Source of the DNA: Atrichornis clamosus
Taxonomy: Eukaryota > Chordata > Aves > Passeriformes > Menuridae
DNA: 64,000 nt
Assembly: GCA_013400975.1 (NCBI GenBank)
Contig: WBMZ01010832.1
Coordinates: 186,001 to 250,000, forward strand
Direction: 5' to 3'
Both the position numbers and the translations under genes were made by a program. Under the pieces are notes generated by a model. That model saw only the letters and a program-made list of their open reading frames with translations, searched no databases and had not been told where the DNA came from. This document shows positions 15,742-27,818 of the stretch, in pieces; position 1 is the stretch's first letter; every line of letters starts with the position of its first letter.

Positions 15742-15876
15742 TAAAAATAAAACAAAAGAAAAAAACAAACAATACAAAAAACAAACAAAACAAGCAATCA
15801 AAAAACAACCAAACAAACAAAAAAACCCCGAACATGCATTCATGCTGGCACAAAAAAAACCCCACCAAACAAACAC
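15742..15876 (+). repeat. A/C-rich low-complexity tract
   Basis: A second A-rich tract, made of irregular AAAC and AAAAC units, lies about 460 bases after the previous one. It is on the same strand and has the same composition. A reading frame of about 107 codons crosses it, but that frame encodes mostly Lys/Asn/Gln from the repeat and is not a gene. Confidence 0.8.
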
Positions 15877-16180
15877 TAGAAGAGCTTATCTGGGACTTTG
15901 CCGTTTATATCCTTGTGGCTGTGACTCTGTAGAAGTGAAAAGCACTTTGACATTTCATGGTAGTGACTGTATCTACATAGCCCTTTGAAGACATCCCCAG
16001 CAGCAAGTTCAAGGCTGAACAACACAGCTGTCTGCCTGCTGTGAAATTCTGGGAACTGTCGTGCAAGCACATCACCTGGCATGCTGGGAGTCCACAGAGG
16101 ATGTTTTTGTTGAACCTGCCCCTGTTGTGCTGGCAATAGGAGCTGGTGTGAACAGCATGACTGAAGCTGGCTGCGAAAGG

Positions 16181-16236
16181 ACCCTGCTGATCCTTGTGAG
16201 TCCCTTCTAATTCAGAATATTCCATGATTACGTGAT
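16181..16236 (+). mobile_element. CR1-type LINE 3'-end fragment
   Basis: The segment reads 'gatccttgtgagtccctt' followed by 'ctaattcagaatattcca' and 'tgattacgtgat'. This matches the usual end of avian CR1 LINEs: a 'gatc..(g)aggtcccttccaac' segment, then '(a)atattctatgattctatgat'. Several substitutions mark it as old. CR1 copies are normally 5'-truncated, so a short tail is expected. Related sequence may extend upstream through about 16000, but I cannot match it with confidence. The call rests on recognised consensus, not on an alignment. Confidence 0.65.
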
Positions 16237-19200
16237 ACTCCTCCCTGCTAGGGCCGTACACTCCTGGAGCACAGCCACAGAGCACTGACGATATCCCTGG
16301 AGAAGCCTTGGGATGTACCACCCTTTGCCTTACTGGGCAACCCTAAGACTGTGGCAACACCAGGCTTTCTGCTACAGCTGTGCCTTTTGCAGGCACCTTT
16401 CCTACTGCCCTCACCACAGAACAAACTTGTCACATCCACATGTGAAACCTGAACCTTGCTCCTCTCATCCTCATCAACAGACCCCAAACCAAATAGTCTT
16501 AATAATTTCAAAGAGCTTTGCTTCTGGCAAAGAGCTATGGAAAAGTTTAATCATTATTGTTTTCCCTGCGAGAAGTCCCTCTTTGTGTAAACTGGCAAAC
16601 TGTTTTTGTTTTTCCTTTTAGTGGTTTAATGACATATTAATTAATTTTTAAAGTGCTTGTATCTCTCATCTGTTTCTTAAACTCATCGTCTGATTCTTAA
16701 ACTGTTTGTCTTTGTGAATCTAATCGGAGCACAAGCTAGGTGGTCTTCATATTCCAGACCAGATTCTGCAAATTGGTTTATTTCACAGTAAGTATTTAGG
16801 CACCAGTCTAAGAGGCTGGATTTTCAAAAGAGCTCAAGAAACTCTGTAGATGCTTAAAATTCCACCACAAATGCTACAGCAGTAAGATGTTGACAGTAGT
16901 CTAGTTTTCAAAATAACTTCAATATTAAAAAAAAAAGCTATTTGTCTTGATAAGAGAAGAGAATTTGAAAAATCACCCTGTATTAGCAGACATTAATTCC
17001 TGGAAATGGCAGTGCAAATACTCTTGGATTGATTGTTCAATATATTCAGTGAAAACCCAATTCTTTCTATCACTAATAGAGAATTGCTAGTCTTGTGCAT
17101 TTTGTTAGCAAAGCTTATATGCCCTTGTCAAGTTTTCTAGGTTTTTCTTTTCAGAATTTGAGTAAAACTTGTTTTGCAATTCAAAACAATATCCAGGTCA
17201 ATGCATTTTCACTTCTAGTTTAATTGGAGGGCAGCGTGTCTGGTTGGCTTTGTTTGACAAGTTTTTCAATCTTTGAGGTTACAGTGGTTTGTGATGTCTT
17301 TTACTTGTAAGTAAAGGCACAGTCAGCACACCAGCTTTTTCCCAGGCCTTGTTATTCTATTATAAAAATACCATGCTCATAAATGAGTCAGTGCATATTG
17401 GTAATGAGCAACAATCAATACTGTTGTGTAACAAAGTCACCCCCTTCTCCTTCCTAACTTTTCACCTTGTCTTGAAAGTTCCCTTCTTTCTCCAAATATT
17501 CTGCTTGGGCTAAAGGGTTGATGGTGCTCAGTGGATAAAGAAATAGTGAGGTCGGCCTACAAGGTCATATGGATCTCCAATTCATCCCTGGGAGGGCAGG
17601 GTTTTAGCATAAGCCACCCCCAAGGTACTGGATTAGGTTTGCACTTGGGATCATAGGCCAGAAGGGTCCTCCTGGCAGTGGGCTACTTGGTTAAGGAAAA
17701 GCTGTGCAAGCATTGATGCTGGCTGGAAATGATGGCTCACTTCTTCCCAAGCATGATGCACCACAGTCTAATGTTGTTTGCAGCATTTCCTGAGAGGCCC
17801 CTCGATCTCAGATTTTCTTTACGGACTCACGGGTATCACGCCAACCTTAAGGTAAAAACTGAGAGAATGGTTCTTCAGTTCCACTTACAGAGGGGAAGGT
17901 TTCGGTTTCGTATTGAGGATATGCATTATGTCCACAAAGTGGTAACATTAATGACAGGTCTCCATCAAGCATCTAAAACATCCTGTATCCAGCTGGGAAA
18001 GAACAAGGATTGGAGAAATGGAGAGAGGAAATGTAGAAGATTGAATCTGAAGATTTAAAACCAGAACTGAGACCAATTTTTGTCCCTTTTCAGCAATTTA
18101 CAGAGATAATTTTGAAATTCCTAATTCCTTTCCATCTTTCCCCTTTTCCTCTTAAGAAGAATCAGTTCTTCTTACATGCCCTGCTAGAAACTTTGCTCTG
18201 TTTCTTTGTAGTCTCTGGCAAGTTCAGGACCCCTGCCTTTCATTCTTTGAGATAATATTAACAGTCATTTTTCAGGAATCTTTCTGTAGTAACATCCTCA
18301 AAGAAACACTCTAAGAAGTCGGCTACTCAGGAGAGAATTATCAAGCAGCGAGAACAGCACAGAAGGCAAGTATTTCAAAATGGAGTAAAAAATGCAGTTA
18401 AACATTTGCCTCAAGCTAAAATAAGCCAGGTAGAATAGAACTAAAACAATCACATGGTGCAGACACATGCTGAGTAGTAGTATTGCTATTTTATCATGAA
18501 ATCTTTCACAATTCATAGTGTAATGTAAAAAAAAAAAGCATGAGCTACTCAGCACTACCATTCTCTACTCTCTCATGGCAGATTTACACCATGTGTCAAT
18601 GGTGCTCAGGGCTCCCCTGGTATCATCCTGGTACACATAATAGAAAGCCACTCAGAGTGAACCCAATCCATGCTGGATTTATCAGATATGATAAAGGTTC
18701 ATATGAACTTGATTCCACAGTGACTGCACAGTGCTTCTGTAGGGACTGTAAGTTGGTCTATTAGAAGGACCTTTAGGATTGCAGATTCATGGTAACTTTA
18801 AACAGGTTCACCATTTAATATGCCCACATTCTATATACTCACTATCTTCCAGATTTCAGTATGATTTTTAATTTTTTAAAAATTTATTTTTGAGTTTCAC
18901 TGCTTTGTTTCTCTCCACTACTTGTTTGTAACCTAAACTATTGGCTATAGGAGTTTTGTCCAGAGTGCCCAGCATGGTAGCACAGGTGAAGTGTGCTGAG
19001 CTTCAGCTGAAATTAATAAAAGGGTTTTTCATAACAACAGGAATCCTGGCATGCACTTAAGAGCCTGTAAACAGGATGATGGCTTTTAAGCCAGAGCCAT
19101 GGTGTCTAATTCCTCACAGGCAGTGGGAGGGCAATCATTTAATCTCCATCAAAATTGCTGTCCTCGTCCTGTGTGTGGACCTGTTGTGTGGGTGGTGAAA

Positions 19201-20850
19201 AGCCCTGTCACTTCTCCAGACTTTCTTAAGCATCCTGCTTCCCCTTCATAAGAGTAAAACAATAGTTTCTGAGTTCACCTAAAATATAGGGATTGGTCTT
19301 GTTGTCTGACTTCCCCAACTGACTGGTTGCAGGGAGGAAAACTATGCAACTAAGAGATGTCAGAAAGACAGATGAGGTGGTTTTCCTTTATTTTTGTTGG
19401 TAGTATGGAGGCATAACAGCACTTGAGCATACATCTTTCTGAATGATCTTTAAAAACTCATCACCAGTTAGCACTGGAGAGAAAGACTGTAATGTGTATA
19501 TACAATGTTTTAATTGTGCAGCAAAGGAGGAAAAGTATATATAAATACCTATTTTTACCACCTTTAACCCTGCTGGCCATATATAAGGAAATGCTATCAT
19601 TTGACATCAGTTGAACTTATTCTGGTCATTAAATACACCAGAGTAGTACTTGTGTCCAAGATTCCCATTCTTAAATGTTCCAGCACTACCTGAAACGACT
19701 CAAAGTTCAGTGTAAATGTTATGTGCTGTGTGCTCTATGTTGATATTAGGGTGGCATATTTCCCAGTAGCAAAGCAAATAATTTGCATATGAGAAGTAGT
19801 TATTTTTGTTAATTAACAGCCTGCGTGCCAGTTTGTCCAACATAAACCTATTGGGTCTGTATGACCAGTCAGCACATACACGCCACACAGCCATGGCCTC
19901 AAAAATCCTAACAATACAGAGAGGGTAAGGGTGATTGCTAAGTGGCTGGAAAGCTGGAACAATGCAGGAAGAGATGATTCTATAGTTGTGCCTCTACCTC
20001 AAATTCACCAGTGATCAAATTAGCTGTAGGGGATTTTCTGCCTCTGGATGTGCTGCCAGATTAACAACATTTAAAACAAAGGCTCTGATGAACAATAGGC
20101 AGAGCACAGTCTCATACGCCTTGCCATAAGAGTGGAGTTTCCAATCCATTCTAGTAAGGATAATTGCAATAATGCCTGTCTTAAGTTCTTCTTCCAGTCA
20201 AACCGGACATGATACGGTGAATCTGTCTGTGTAAATTGGTGCAGACCAGCTTGTCACAGGAAAAGGTAGCCTAGTTTAGCAGAGGAAGCAGTGCAGCACC
20301 CTTAGGTAAAGTTTCCTAGCAAATCCTGTAGGATAGCTGCTTTTGGCTGAACAGTTGGTCCTTAACCCTTCTTTGACCTCCTCTAGAAGAGGTGAGGATA
20401 TGGCTTTTCACACAGATGTCATTGAGACGACGGAAAGGAGACTGCACCCCACCTGCCTGGCAGGCCACCAATCCAGTTCACTCTGTGAGTGCAAGGAGGG
20501 AGAGTTGGCTAGCAAGAGTAGGATGATGAGCCCTTTTAAATTAATTCACAGTGGTCCAGGTAAGATTAACACAGGTGTTTCAGACCCTTAACTTCTTGCT
20601 ATATCATGATGAAAGGAACAAAAGCACCAGCAAATTCAAAGAGCACACAGAGTTCAAAAAGTCACATGCATTGAGTTGCCATTTGCCCAAATATGAGATG
20701 TGAGAAGGAAGCAAGGGTATTGTGGGATAGCAGTGAGGTTCAAAAGGAAAACAAAAATTTAGACTACTCTTTTCCTAATAGGGCTAATGGCGGTGAATTT
20801 CCTTTTTCTTGAAGATGCAGCTTTCCAAAATCTGTAACACACTCTAAGTG
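16237..20850. other. Intergenic sequence, no gene seen
   Basis: No exon, RNA gene or intact repeat could be supported. The stretch around 17520-17700 is richer in G and C than its neighbours, but it has no coding potential that I can recognise. Confidence 0.6.
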
Positions 20851-20906
20851 GTTGAACTGGATGATCTTAGAGGTCTTTTCCAACTTCGACAATTCTATGA
20901 TTATTA
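20851..20906 (+). mobile_element. CR1 LINE 3'-end fragment
   Basis: A clear CR1 tail: 'gttgaactggatgatctt' then 'agaggtcttttccaactt' then 'attctatgatta'. The order of blocks (GTTGAACT.GATGATCTTA, AGGTCTTTTCCAAC, ATTCTATGAT) is the hallmark of the conserved 3' end of chicken-type CR1 LINEs, including the terminal short tandem motif. It is heavily 5'-truncated and carries no ORF. It is better preserved than the copy near 16.2 kb and is the strongest sequence evidence that the source is a bird or close relative. Confidence 0.85.
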
Positions 20907-21084
20907 GGCTGTGACTTTTTGGGACTGTTTCTTTTTCTGTCCATCTGTCATGCATTCACCAGATGAAAGTGCAGTTGCTGTGAGCTTGAAAGTGAAGCTT
21001 CCTTTACCTTAGAAGTACAATTTCTCACTCCTCTTTGTCATTTTTTGAATCACTGCAACATGCAAAACTGCTAACCTTAGCTCT

Positions 21085-21275
21085 CCTCCTCCTAATTAGG
21101 CAACAGCATTAAAACTCTTTATTAATGCCTCCCCTCCCGGGTGGCTGCAGATATATATACTTTCGCAGAGTAATTGCTTTCTGGCCCTCATTTTAATTGG
21201 AGTCCATGGGGGGCCTGTGGAATTCCTCTGCCTTCATCTCCCACTGGCTCATTGCGCCTGAGACACAAATTTAGA
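21085..21275. promoter_or_regulatory. Candidate conserved non-coding element
   Basis: This block has a palindromic CCTAATTAGG at 21091-21100, further homeodomain-type cores (TAATTG at 21171, TTTTAATTGG at 21191) and a mix of AT-rich and G/C-rich segments that differs from the surrounding sequence. It has no coding potential. This pattern is common in developmental enhancers, but conservation is inferred from appearance only. Confidence 0.25.
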
Positions 21276-22539
21276 AACGGGGAACTGCTTTCCAGATCTG
21301 CATCTGAAAGAAAACGTAAGTGAAGAGGGGGGAAAACCAACAATATCGCTTGAGATGTAAGAGGAATTAGACTGGAAGAAAACAAAGTCTTTCACTTTGG
21401 TTCCTTCTTTTACTGGGAGAAAAAAAAAAAAAGATTGTGAAAAAGCTTTCTGGCATTTCTGTTTTCTGGCTTTTGTTTAATGTGCTGCAGCTTGTAACTA
21501 GGTTAACCAGATCCTGAAGGGACTTAAAGACCATTTAAAGCAAAGCTTAAATAAAACCTATTTTGCAAATGTGACCCACAGTTTTCTGGGTCCTTGGAGT
21601 CTCAGGCAAAGAATGTATCCCAAGTATGAAAGGAACTGCACCTTCCAATTCATACTTTGTCGACTCTAGCTTCAGAAAAAATGTTTCAGTTTTATTGAAA
21701 GTTCGTATTTTGTTGAAAGCAGACCCTTTTAAATGAGCCAAAAGAAATCATTTGCCAGAAAAAAAACATTTCTGTCAGAGGAACTCCAACAAACCAAGAG
21801 GTTGGAAGAAGACTATATGATCACGCTTGATTACACACAATATAGTCAGGAGGGTTTTATGCTTCGAGATAATGCTTGGGTTTATGCTTAGAGTTTTTGA
21901 GATCTGTGCTTTAGCTAGGTATTTCAAATTAAATGAATAGTAGTAAAATGGTAATTGTATTGTTCTTTTAAGTCTTCAGAGTTAATATGTACTAAGATGA
22001 ACAAACTAATTAATATCCATCCAAGCTATTCTTTCAGGCAGTACTTGCAGACACTTCTACTCTGTGTAGTGTTCCAATTGATGTTTTCTAAATTATAGTC
22101 ATAATCATAAGGACTAGAAACTATAATTTTTCAAAAAAGTATACAGATACAACAGCATGAAAAGAAATTCTGTCTCATTTCAACATTTTAAAATAAATTT
22201 TGTTCAATTCTTTTTGTATTAAAACAACTTCATAAAACTGCAGGTATATAATTGCCTCTTCTGGAGCTTTTTTTTTTGACATCTCACAATTTTGACAGTT
22301 TTCAATTAGTTCCACCAGATCTTAATTTACATCCTTCATTCTTCTTACTCTTTTTCTCTGTAAATCTAGCTACTGGAGCAGAGTTTCACCACAACCTAAA
22401 AATGCCTCAGTGCCACACACACAGAGGTAGGCAAGGCTCTGCTCCCAAGTATCAATCCACAGTAATTGTGCTAGTAGTGTTTTGCTTCTTGCCTCGAAAA
22501 AAAAGGGCTGATTACTGTTGCCAGCTCTGTGCACAGTTG

Positions 22540-22700
22540 GGTCTTTCTAGAGAGGACAGCAGCTCCTCATCACGTCTGTCTAATTAGGCTGATTGGTTCA
22601 CAGCTCCGAGCCAACCTGATTGAGAGGTGTGCTTGGCTCGGTGTCCTTATTTCTAACTGCTTTTACTTTGTGTTAAATGAACCTTTGCTGAGGCCCTTTG
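22540..22700. promoter_or_regulatory. Candidate conserved non-coding element
   Basis: TAATTA at 22581-22586 is followed by GATTGG (an inverted CCAAT) at 22591-22596, in a more balanced base composition than the flanks. The regulatory reading is an inference from motif content alone. Confidence 0.2.
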
Positions 22701-23519
22701 TGAGCAGCTCTTCCAGCTAGAAGCAAAGGTGCATGACCAGTGTAATGCTGAGGAAGTAAAAGCTGTCCTGCTGATGTGCTGTGGGTAAGCTATGCCACAA
22801 ATACATTGAGGTCTTAGTTTTGAGTTGTGGCTGCACTGAGAGAAAAAAACAGCCATGGATTTCACAGATTAAGGATTTGGACAGACCTTCACAAAACAAG
22901 GGTCTAAACATGGAGATTAGTTCAGGTTGATTAAACTCATTTTCCATTTAAAGGTAGTTTGGCCATCCAAGATTGCTTTAAGTCTGTATTGTAGAAGATA
23001 TAAACAAAAAGCCCACTGTCCTTGCTTCAGAGATTGTGAGCCTGCAGCCAATGTAGTTTTAGGCCCCAATTCTTGCAGCCCTTTAATAACTCAGTGATCC
23101 CACTCCTCTAGGAACAGAGATATTTCCTTAGAACCACTGACCTCAAAAATTCAGCTTCCAGGTTGCATAAGAAATAGATTTTTCTAGTAGAAGTATCACA
23201 AAAACACATAAGGAGGCTGATGATAAGTTACACTGGAGCAACAAGAAGGATGAGACAGGGCTGAGCCTGGAATGAGCTGCCTGACTTCTGTGCTGCAAGA
23301 TCACGAGGGAAACGGGAGAGAAGGAGGCTGCATGGTGTGAAGCAGAATTCAGACACTGGTTGGTCTTTTACATCCGAAAGCTAGAGATGTTTAGATTAAT
23401 GAGATTTATTCACTCCATAGTGATGACCCAGGAACTAATTCTCTGTTAGCTGTAATTTTTGTAATCAGAATAATTATTTCAGCACACTATGCCTAGAAAA
23501 GTATTGGCAGCTTTCACTC

Positions 23520-23538
23520 ATATATATATATATATATG
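23520..23538. repeat. (AT)n microsatellite
   Basis: An uninterrupted alternating TA run of about nine units. A similar short run is present at about 30968-30983. Confidence 0.9.
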
Positions 23539-24099
23539 TCAAATTGGATTTTGAACTCTCTCCTAAATGTGTGATTGCTCTACTCTCAAAGAAATCATAG
23601 CTCTTATATCACAGCCTTCAAGTTATCCATTGACTTTGACAAGCAGTCACAGGAATGCTGTGCTACTTAATATGGGCTGTGAATTTAATATGGCAAATGT
23701 TCCTTTTTGTTGAACCTTGTAATGAAAATGTCTCTGAATGTCTGTAAACCTAAAACTATCAAGTGCTCTGCTGAGTTCAAGTTCTGCTATGGTTAAGTAA
23801 CAGTTAATATCAAGTGCATCAAAATTTGCAGAAATCGTGTTCCTCTAAAACAGATGAACCACCTGACAGATTTACATCAAAATCACAGGCACTTTTTGCA
23901 GTTTCATTTGATTGCATGTGAGAGTGTTTCATAATCTGATGTTCTGCTGTGCAAATTTAGAATGCTGCCATTAGCTTTGAAAGCACTGCAGTAAAGCCAC
24001 CATCCATGTATCTGACCCAGCAAAACTAAACCCCACAGTCTTTGTCCATATCTGAGTTCTTAATATTCTGCTCTTAGAGCTTTGTTTATTCTTAAGGAA

Positions 24100-24164
24100 T
24101 CAAGAAACAAACAACAAAAACCAAAAAACGAAACAAAACAAAGAACCACCAAAACAAAACCAAA
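24100..24164 (+). repeat. A/C-rich low-complexity tract
   Basis: Irregular AAAC/AAAAC units with A on the + strand, the same style as the tracts near 15.2 and 15.8 kb. Confidence 0.8.
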
Positions 24165-26454
24165 TTTGCTCATTTTGGAAGACAAGGAAGATATTACAGC
24201 TGCAGCACTGTGCAACATTTGAACCATTTTCCATTTCAAATATGCATTGGTGTGTACAGCTGTCATCCAAGAAGAATTTTGGATTCAGAATTAAAAGCTC
24301 ATTTGAACACAGTGTACTCAATGCATTTCCTCCTTTTATAGAAAGACCACTGCTCAGGAGTGTTTGCCTAGAAAAAGTCTTACTTCAGACACACAACGAA
24401 TAAGAAAGCAAAGCATTTCCACAAGCACAGTCCTTCCTCCTTTCATGCACACTCATGCACACCTACATGGCTTGACCAAGCTGTAGTGACTCACAGCTTT
24501 GAAAGGCTTTGTCCACATCATAAATGTAAAACACTGTCGAGATTTGTCTGAAGAGATGGGATAAATTGTGCACAACTATTGCAGTCAAAGGCCAAGGTAG
24601 AGTGTGGGTGGGAGAGGGTAGTTTTCACTGGTCTTAAGAGTGAGGGAGTTAGGAGGTCTGTTTGGTGTTCCAATAAGTAATATAGGTATTAGTCTTCATG
24701 CCTACATGGCTTATGGCATTACAACTGAAAATCTGGGCTTAGGAAAGGCTGGACAGTCTTTGATAGGATACTTTACACTGTTGAATTAGCATTTCAAGGC
24801 GTAGAAAGCCGTCTGTTTCTCTTCAGTTTGAATAACAGATCTTCATGTTCACATCAAGCTGAAACAGACAATGAGTCTATGGTGTATAGGTGTTCATTTC
24901 TAATAGAAAGCAGTTTTTCCTCTCATCCCCATCAGCTAATCACTGATCAAACCCTAGCTTTCTGCAGCATGTTCTGAAATCTTCCTGCCATCCATTCCTG
25001 AGTTCACCTGCTGTGAACACAGGCACACAGGTTCTATCAAACACATTGGGAGACAAATCACCCTATGACTCCATGGTCTTTCCTTCCCCACCTCGGGAAG
25101 AGGGGAAAATCCTTAGGGTACAGCTCAAAGGGGCATGCCGACATACCTTCAGAACCCGTCGCCCAAGAAGCCTTACTGTTGATGGCTCTCTTCCAGAGCT
25201 CCAGTGAGTCTTTAACAAAGTCCAAGACACCAGCAATGCTCTCACTAAGCAGCAGTTCACCTCCTCCTCACTGGGAAAACTTACCCAGCTGGTTACAATG
25301 CTGCCTAAACATGCTTATTTACATCTGCCAGTAAATCCCAACAGATACTACAGTGTTGTGGTATAATATCGGTGAAAAGATAGTAGGTTGAATTTGTTGG
25401 AGAGTCCTGACAAACCATTTGTTAGGTAAGGCCCTCAATACCAAAGCTAGTGTTGTGGGGGATATATAAAACATTCACATGTCCAGAACAGATAGTGGAA
25501 TATGAGTTGATAACTAAGGTGACTAATTAAAGCAGAAAATCCTTATTTCCTGAATTAACATAAAACATTTTAATGGAATTAATAGGAATCCCTGAGGCTG
25601 AAATAGGGACGTGGCTTTTAAACTGTGCTGAAATGCACTGGAATAGTTACACTTCTTTGTGAGACAGGCTATACAGAAAAATACAGAAAATAGGAATGTG
25701 TGTGCTAAAAACAGGGACTGTCCTTTCTGCATCGGAATGTCTGACAGCTAAAACAAATTGGTTCGGCTTTGCCGTTTAAAATAGTGACTGATATTTTGTC
25801 AAGTTGTTCCCTCATGGATAGATTCTTACAAAATGAGAGCAATGATTCCATTAATTTGTGTCTCTTCTGAGGTCCCAGGTGATGTAGTTAATATAGTTTC
25901 TGTAATGTCAAGTTAATACTTGTTCCTCCTTTTGGTGAATTCTTCTATAAATTTGCCCTCAGCTCATATTATACCCTCTGCTAGTACAGAAGTTGAAACT
26001 TGGGAACAGAGACTTTAGGCTTGATCTAAAAAAAAATTATGAGCTAAAAAATGAAACTTCCACATGTATCTTCAGATGCAACTTGGGTTATGGCTCACCT
26101 GCTCACCACCAATGGGGGCCAATTCAACGCCTAGACATTTCACAGAATTTTCCCTCTTCTTTCATTCACTTTTGTCTCCACTTTCTGTGTGGAGTGCGCA
26201 GTCCCTCAAGAGGATGACAAGGTATTTCAGCTGAAAACAGTGGGACTGTGTTGCCAAATGCAAAGGTGCTGTTGACTTGATAGTGCTTGATAGGCCCAGG
26301 AGGCCTGGTCCTTTTTCCAGGGAGCCTCTGGGTAGAAGACGGAAAGAAGCCCAGTAATACTTACCGTCAGAATATCTAACTCATTTCGTGAATTAGGTGA
26401 AACAAGCTGGAAATCTATGCGGAAAAAACTTATGCTTTCAGGAAGAAGCTTCAC

Positions 26455-26545
26455 CTAAACTTTAATTTCTGATTTAATTATTAATCACAATTGATGAGCT
26501 TAATTATTTAACAGAGCAGTTATTTACATTCTTCCACGCCTTTAG
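26455..26545. promoter_or_regulatory. Homeodomain-motif-dense AT-rich block
   Basis: Several TAATTA/TTAAT cores lie within about 70 bases (TTTAATTATTAATCA near 26473 and CTTAATTATTTAAC near 26500), flanked by less AT-rich sequence. Such clusters can be enhancers, but AT-rich DNA gives them by chance, so the call is weak. Confidence 0.2.
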
Positions 26546-27766
26546 GAATTTGTGAGTGGTCTTCTCAGAGATAAAATGAATATTGGTGTAACACTCTATT
26601 TCTCAAAATACTTTTGTATATTTCCAGGGATGCTTCTCTCATAGTGACTGAAAAAAAAAGTAGTGTCATTTGGTACAGTCAGATGGTACAAATAGCACTG
26701 TAAAGAGGTAAGCACTTGAAAGTAATAAATCCAAGGATTTTTTTTTATTATTATTTTTTCATTCCACTGGAAAAAACCAAAACATCCAACAACATAGCTA
26801 AAACATAGTCAGAATTGATGCTGATCTCTCAGGCTAATGTTTCAATGAGTGAAAACTTCAGGGAAGTATGGCAGTATTCCAGGTTTTTTTCAGTGCTGTG
26901 CTCTTTTAGGAATTTTAATTTTTTCTTGGATAATTAGATCTCTGACATTAGACGCATATAATTAACAGGGAAAATGGCTTGCATGCTGACTATAATAGCA
27001 CTGTCTGATCTGTTTGCCAGATAATTGTTATGACCCGGTTTTTCAGAATCATTTTATTCCCACAGATAGTGGCAGACTTGCCTAACTGGAACTACATAAA
27101 TTTGTTTGCAGGGATGAAATCCTGGGACCTTTTACTGATTTCAGTGGTCCCAAGATTTTGCACGCATCCTCAAAATTTCCCTTTAAGATAATCCTTTTTT
27201 CAAAATATTTATTTTTTTGATAGTTGAATGTGAATGACTCCCCCTTGTCAACAGAATAATAGGACTGAAACTTCATGTGCAAAGCTGTATTGCTCAGAGA
27301 TGTTTCTTAGAATTGGCACAGAAGCTTTTATTGTAATTTTCAAAATGTTCCTCTCTGGGTGGGAGGCAGATGTGTTCTCTTTAAACTAAAATATTAGCTT
27401 TACTGTCTGTTGTTAACCAAAGTTCAGGACTTGAGTGTCATTCATGTCTTTTGGAAAATTGTCCCCAAGTCTTTTTTAATAGCCTACTTACCAACTGCTA
27501 AGCAAACACCACCTAACAGTAAAGGACTGGAAAAAAATGTTTTCAGCTGTTTGTTACCGTGTATTTTATGCTACTTACTACTTATTTTTCACATTTAGAG
27601 AAAGTTTTGGTTCACTAAAATAAAGCTTGCAATCCTGATTTTTTTTAAGAGGTAAAAAATATGGGTATCAGGTGAATGAAGCCAGCACCATGTTACTTTT
27701 TATTTTTGTCTCTGAGCGTGGTGTTCAGGACTAATTTTTAGGTGGCTAATAGTAATTTAAAAAATT

Positions 27767-27818
27767 AAAAAATAAAAAAAAAAAAAGAAAAAATAGTAAT
27801 AACAAGAAAAATAAACCT
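27767..27818 (+). repeat. A-rich low-complexity tract
   Basis: A nearly pure A run interrupted by single T or G bases. Confidence 0.8.

Noticed and set aside
15905..16321. 138-codon open frame on the minus strand
   Set aside because: It runs antisense across the CR1 3'-end fragment and contains no reverse transcriptase or other domain.
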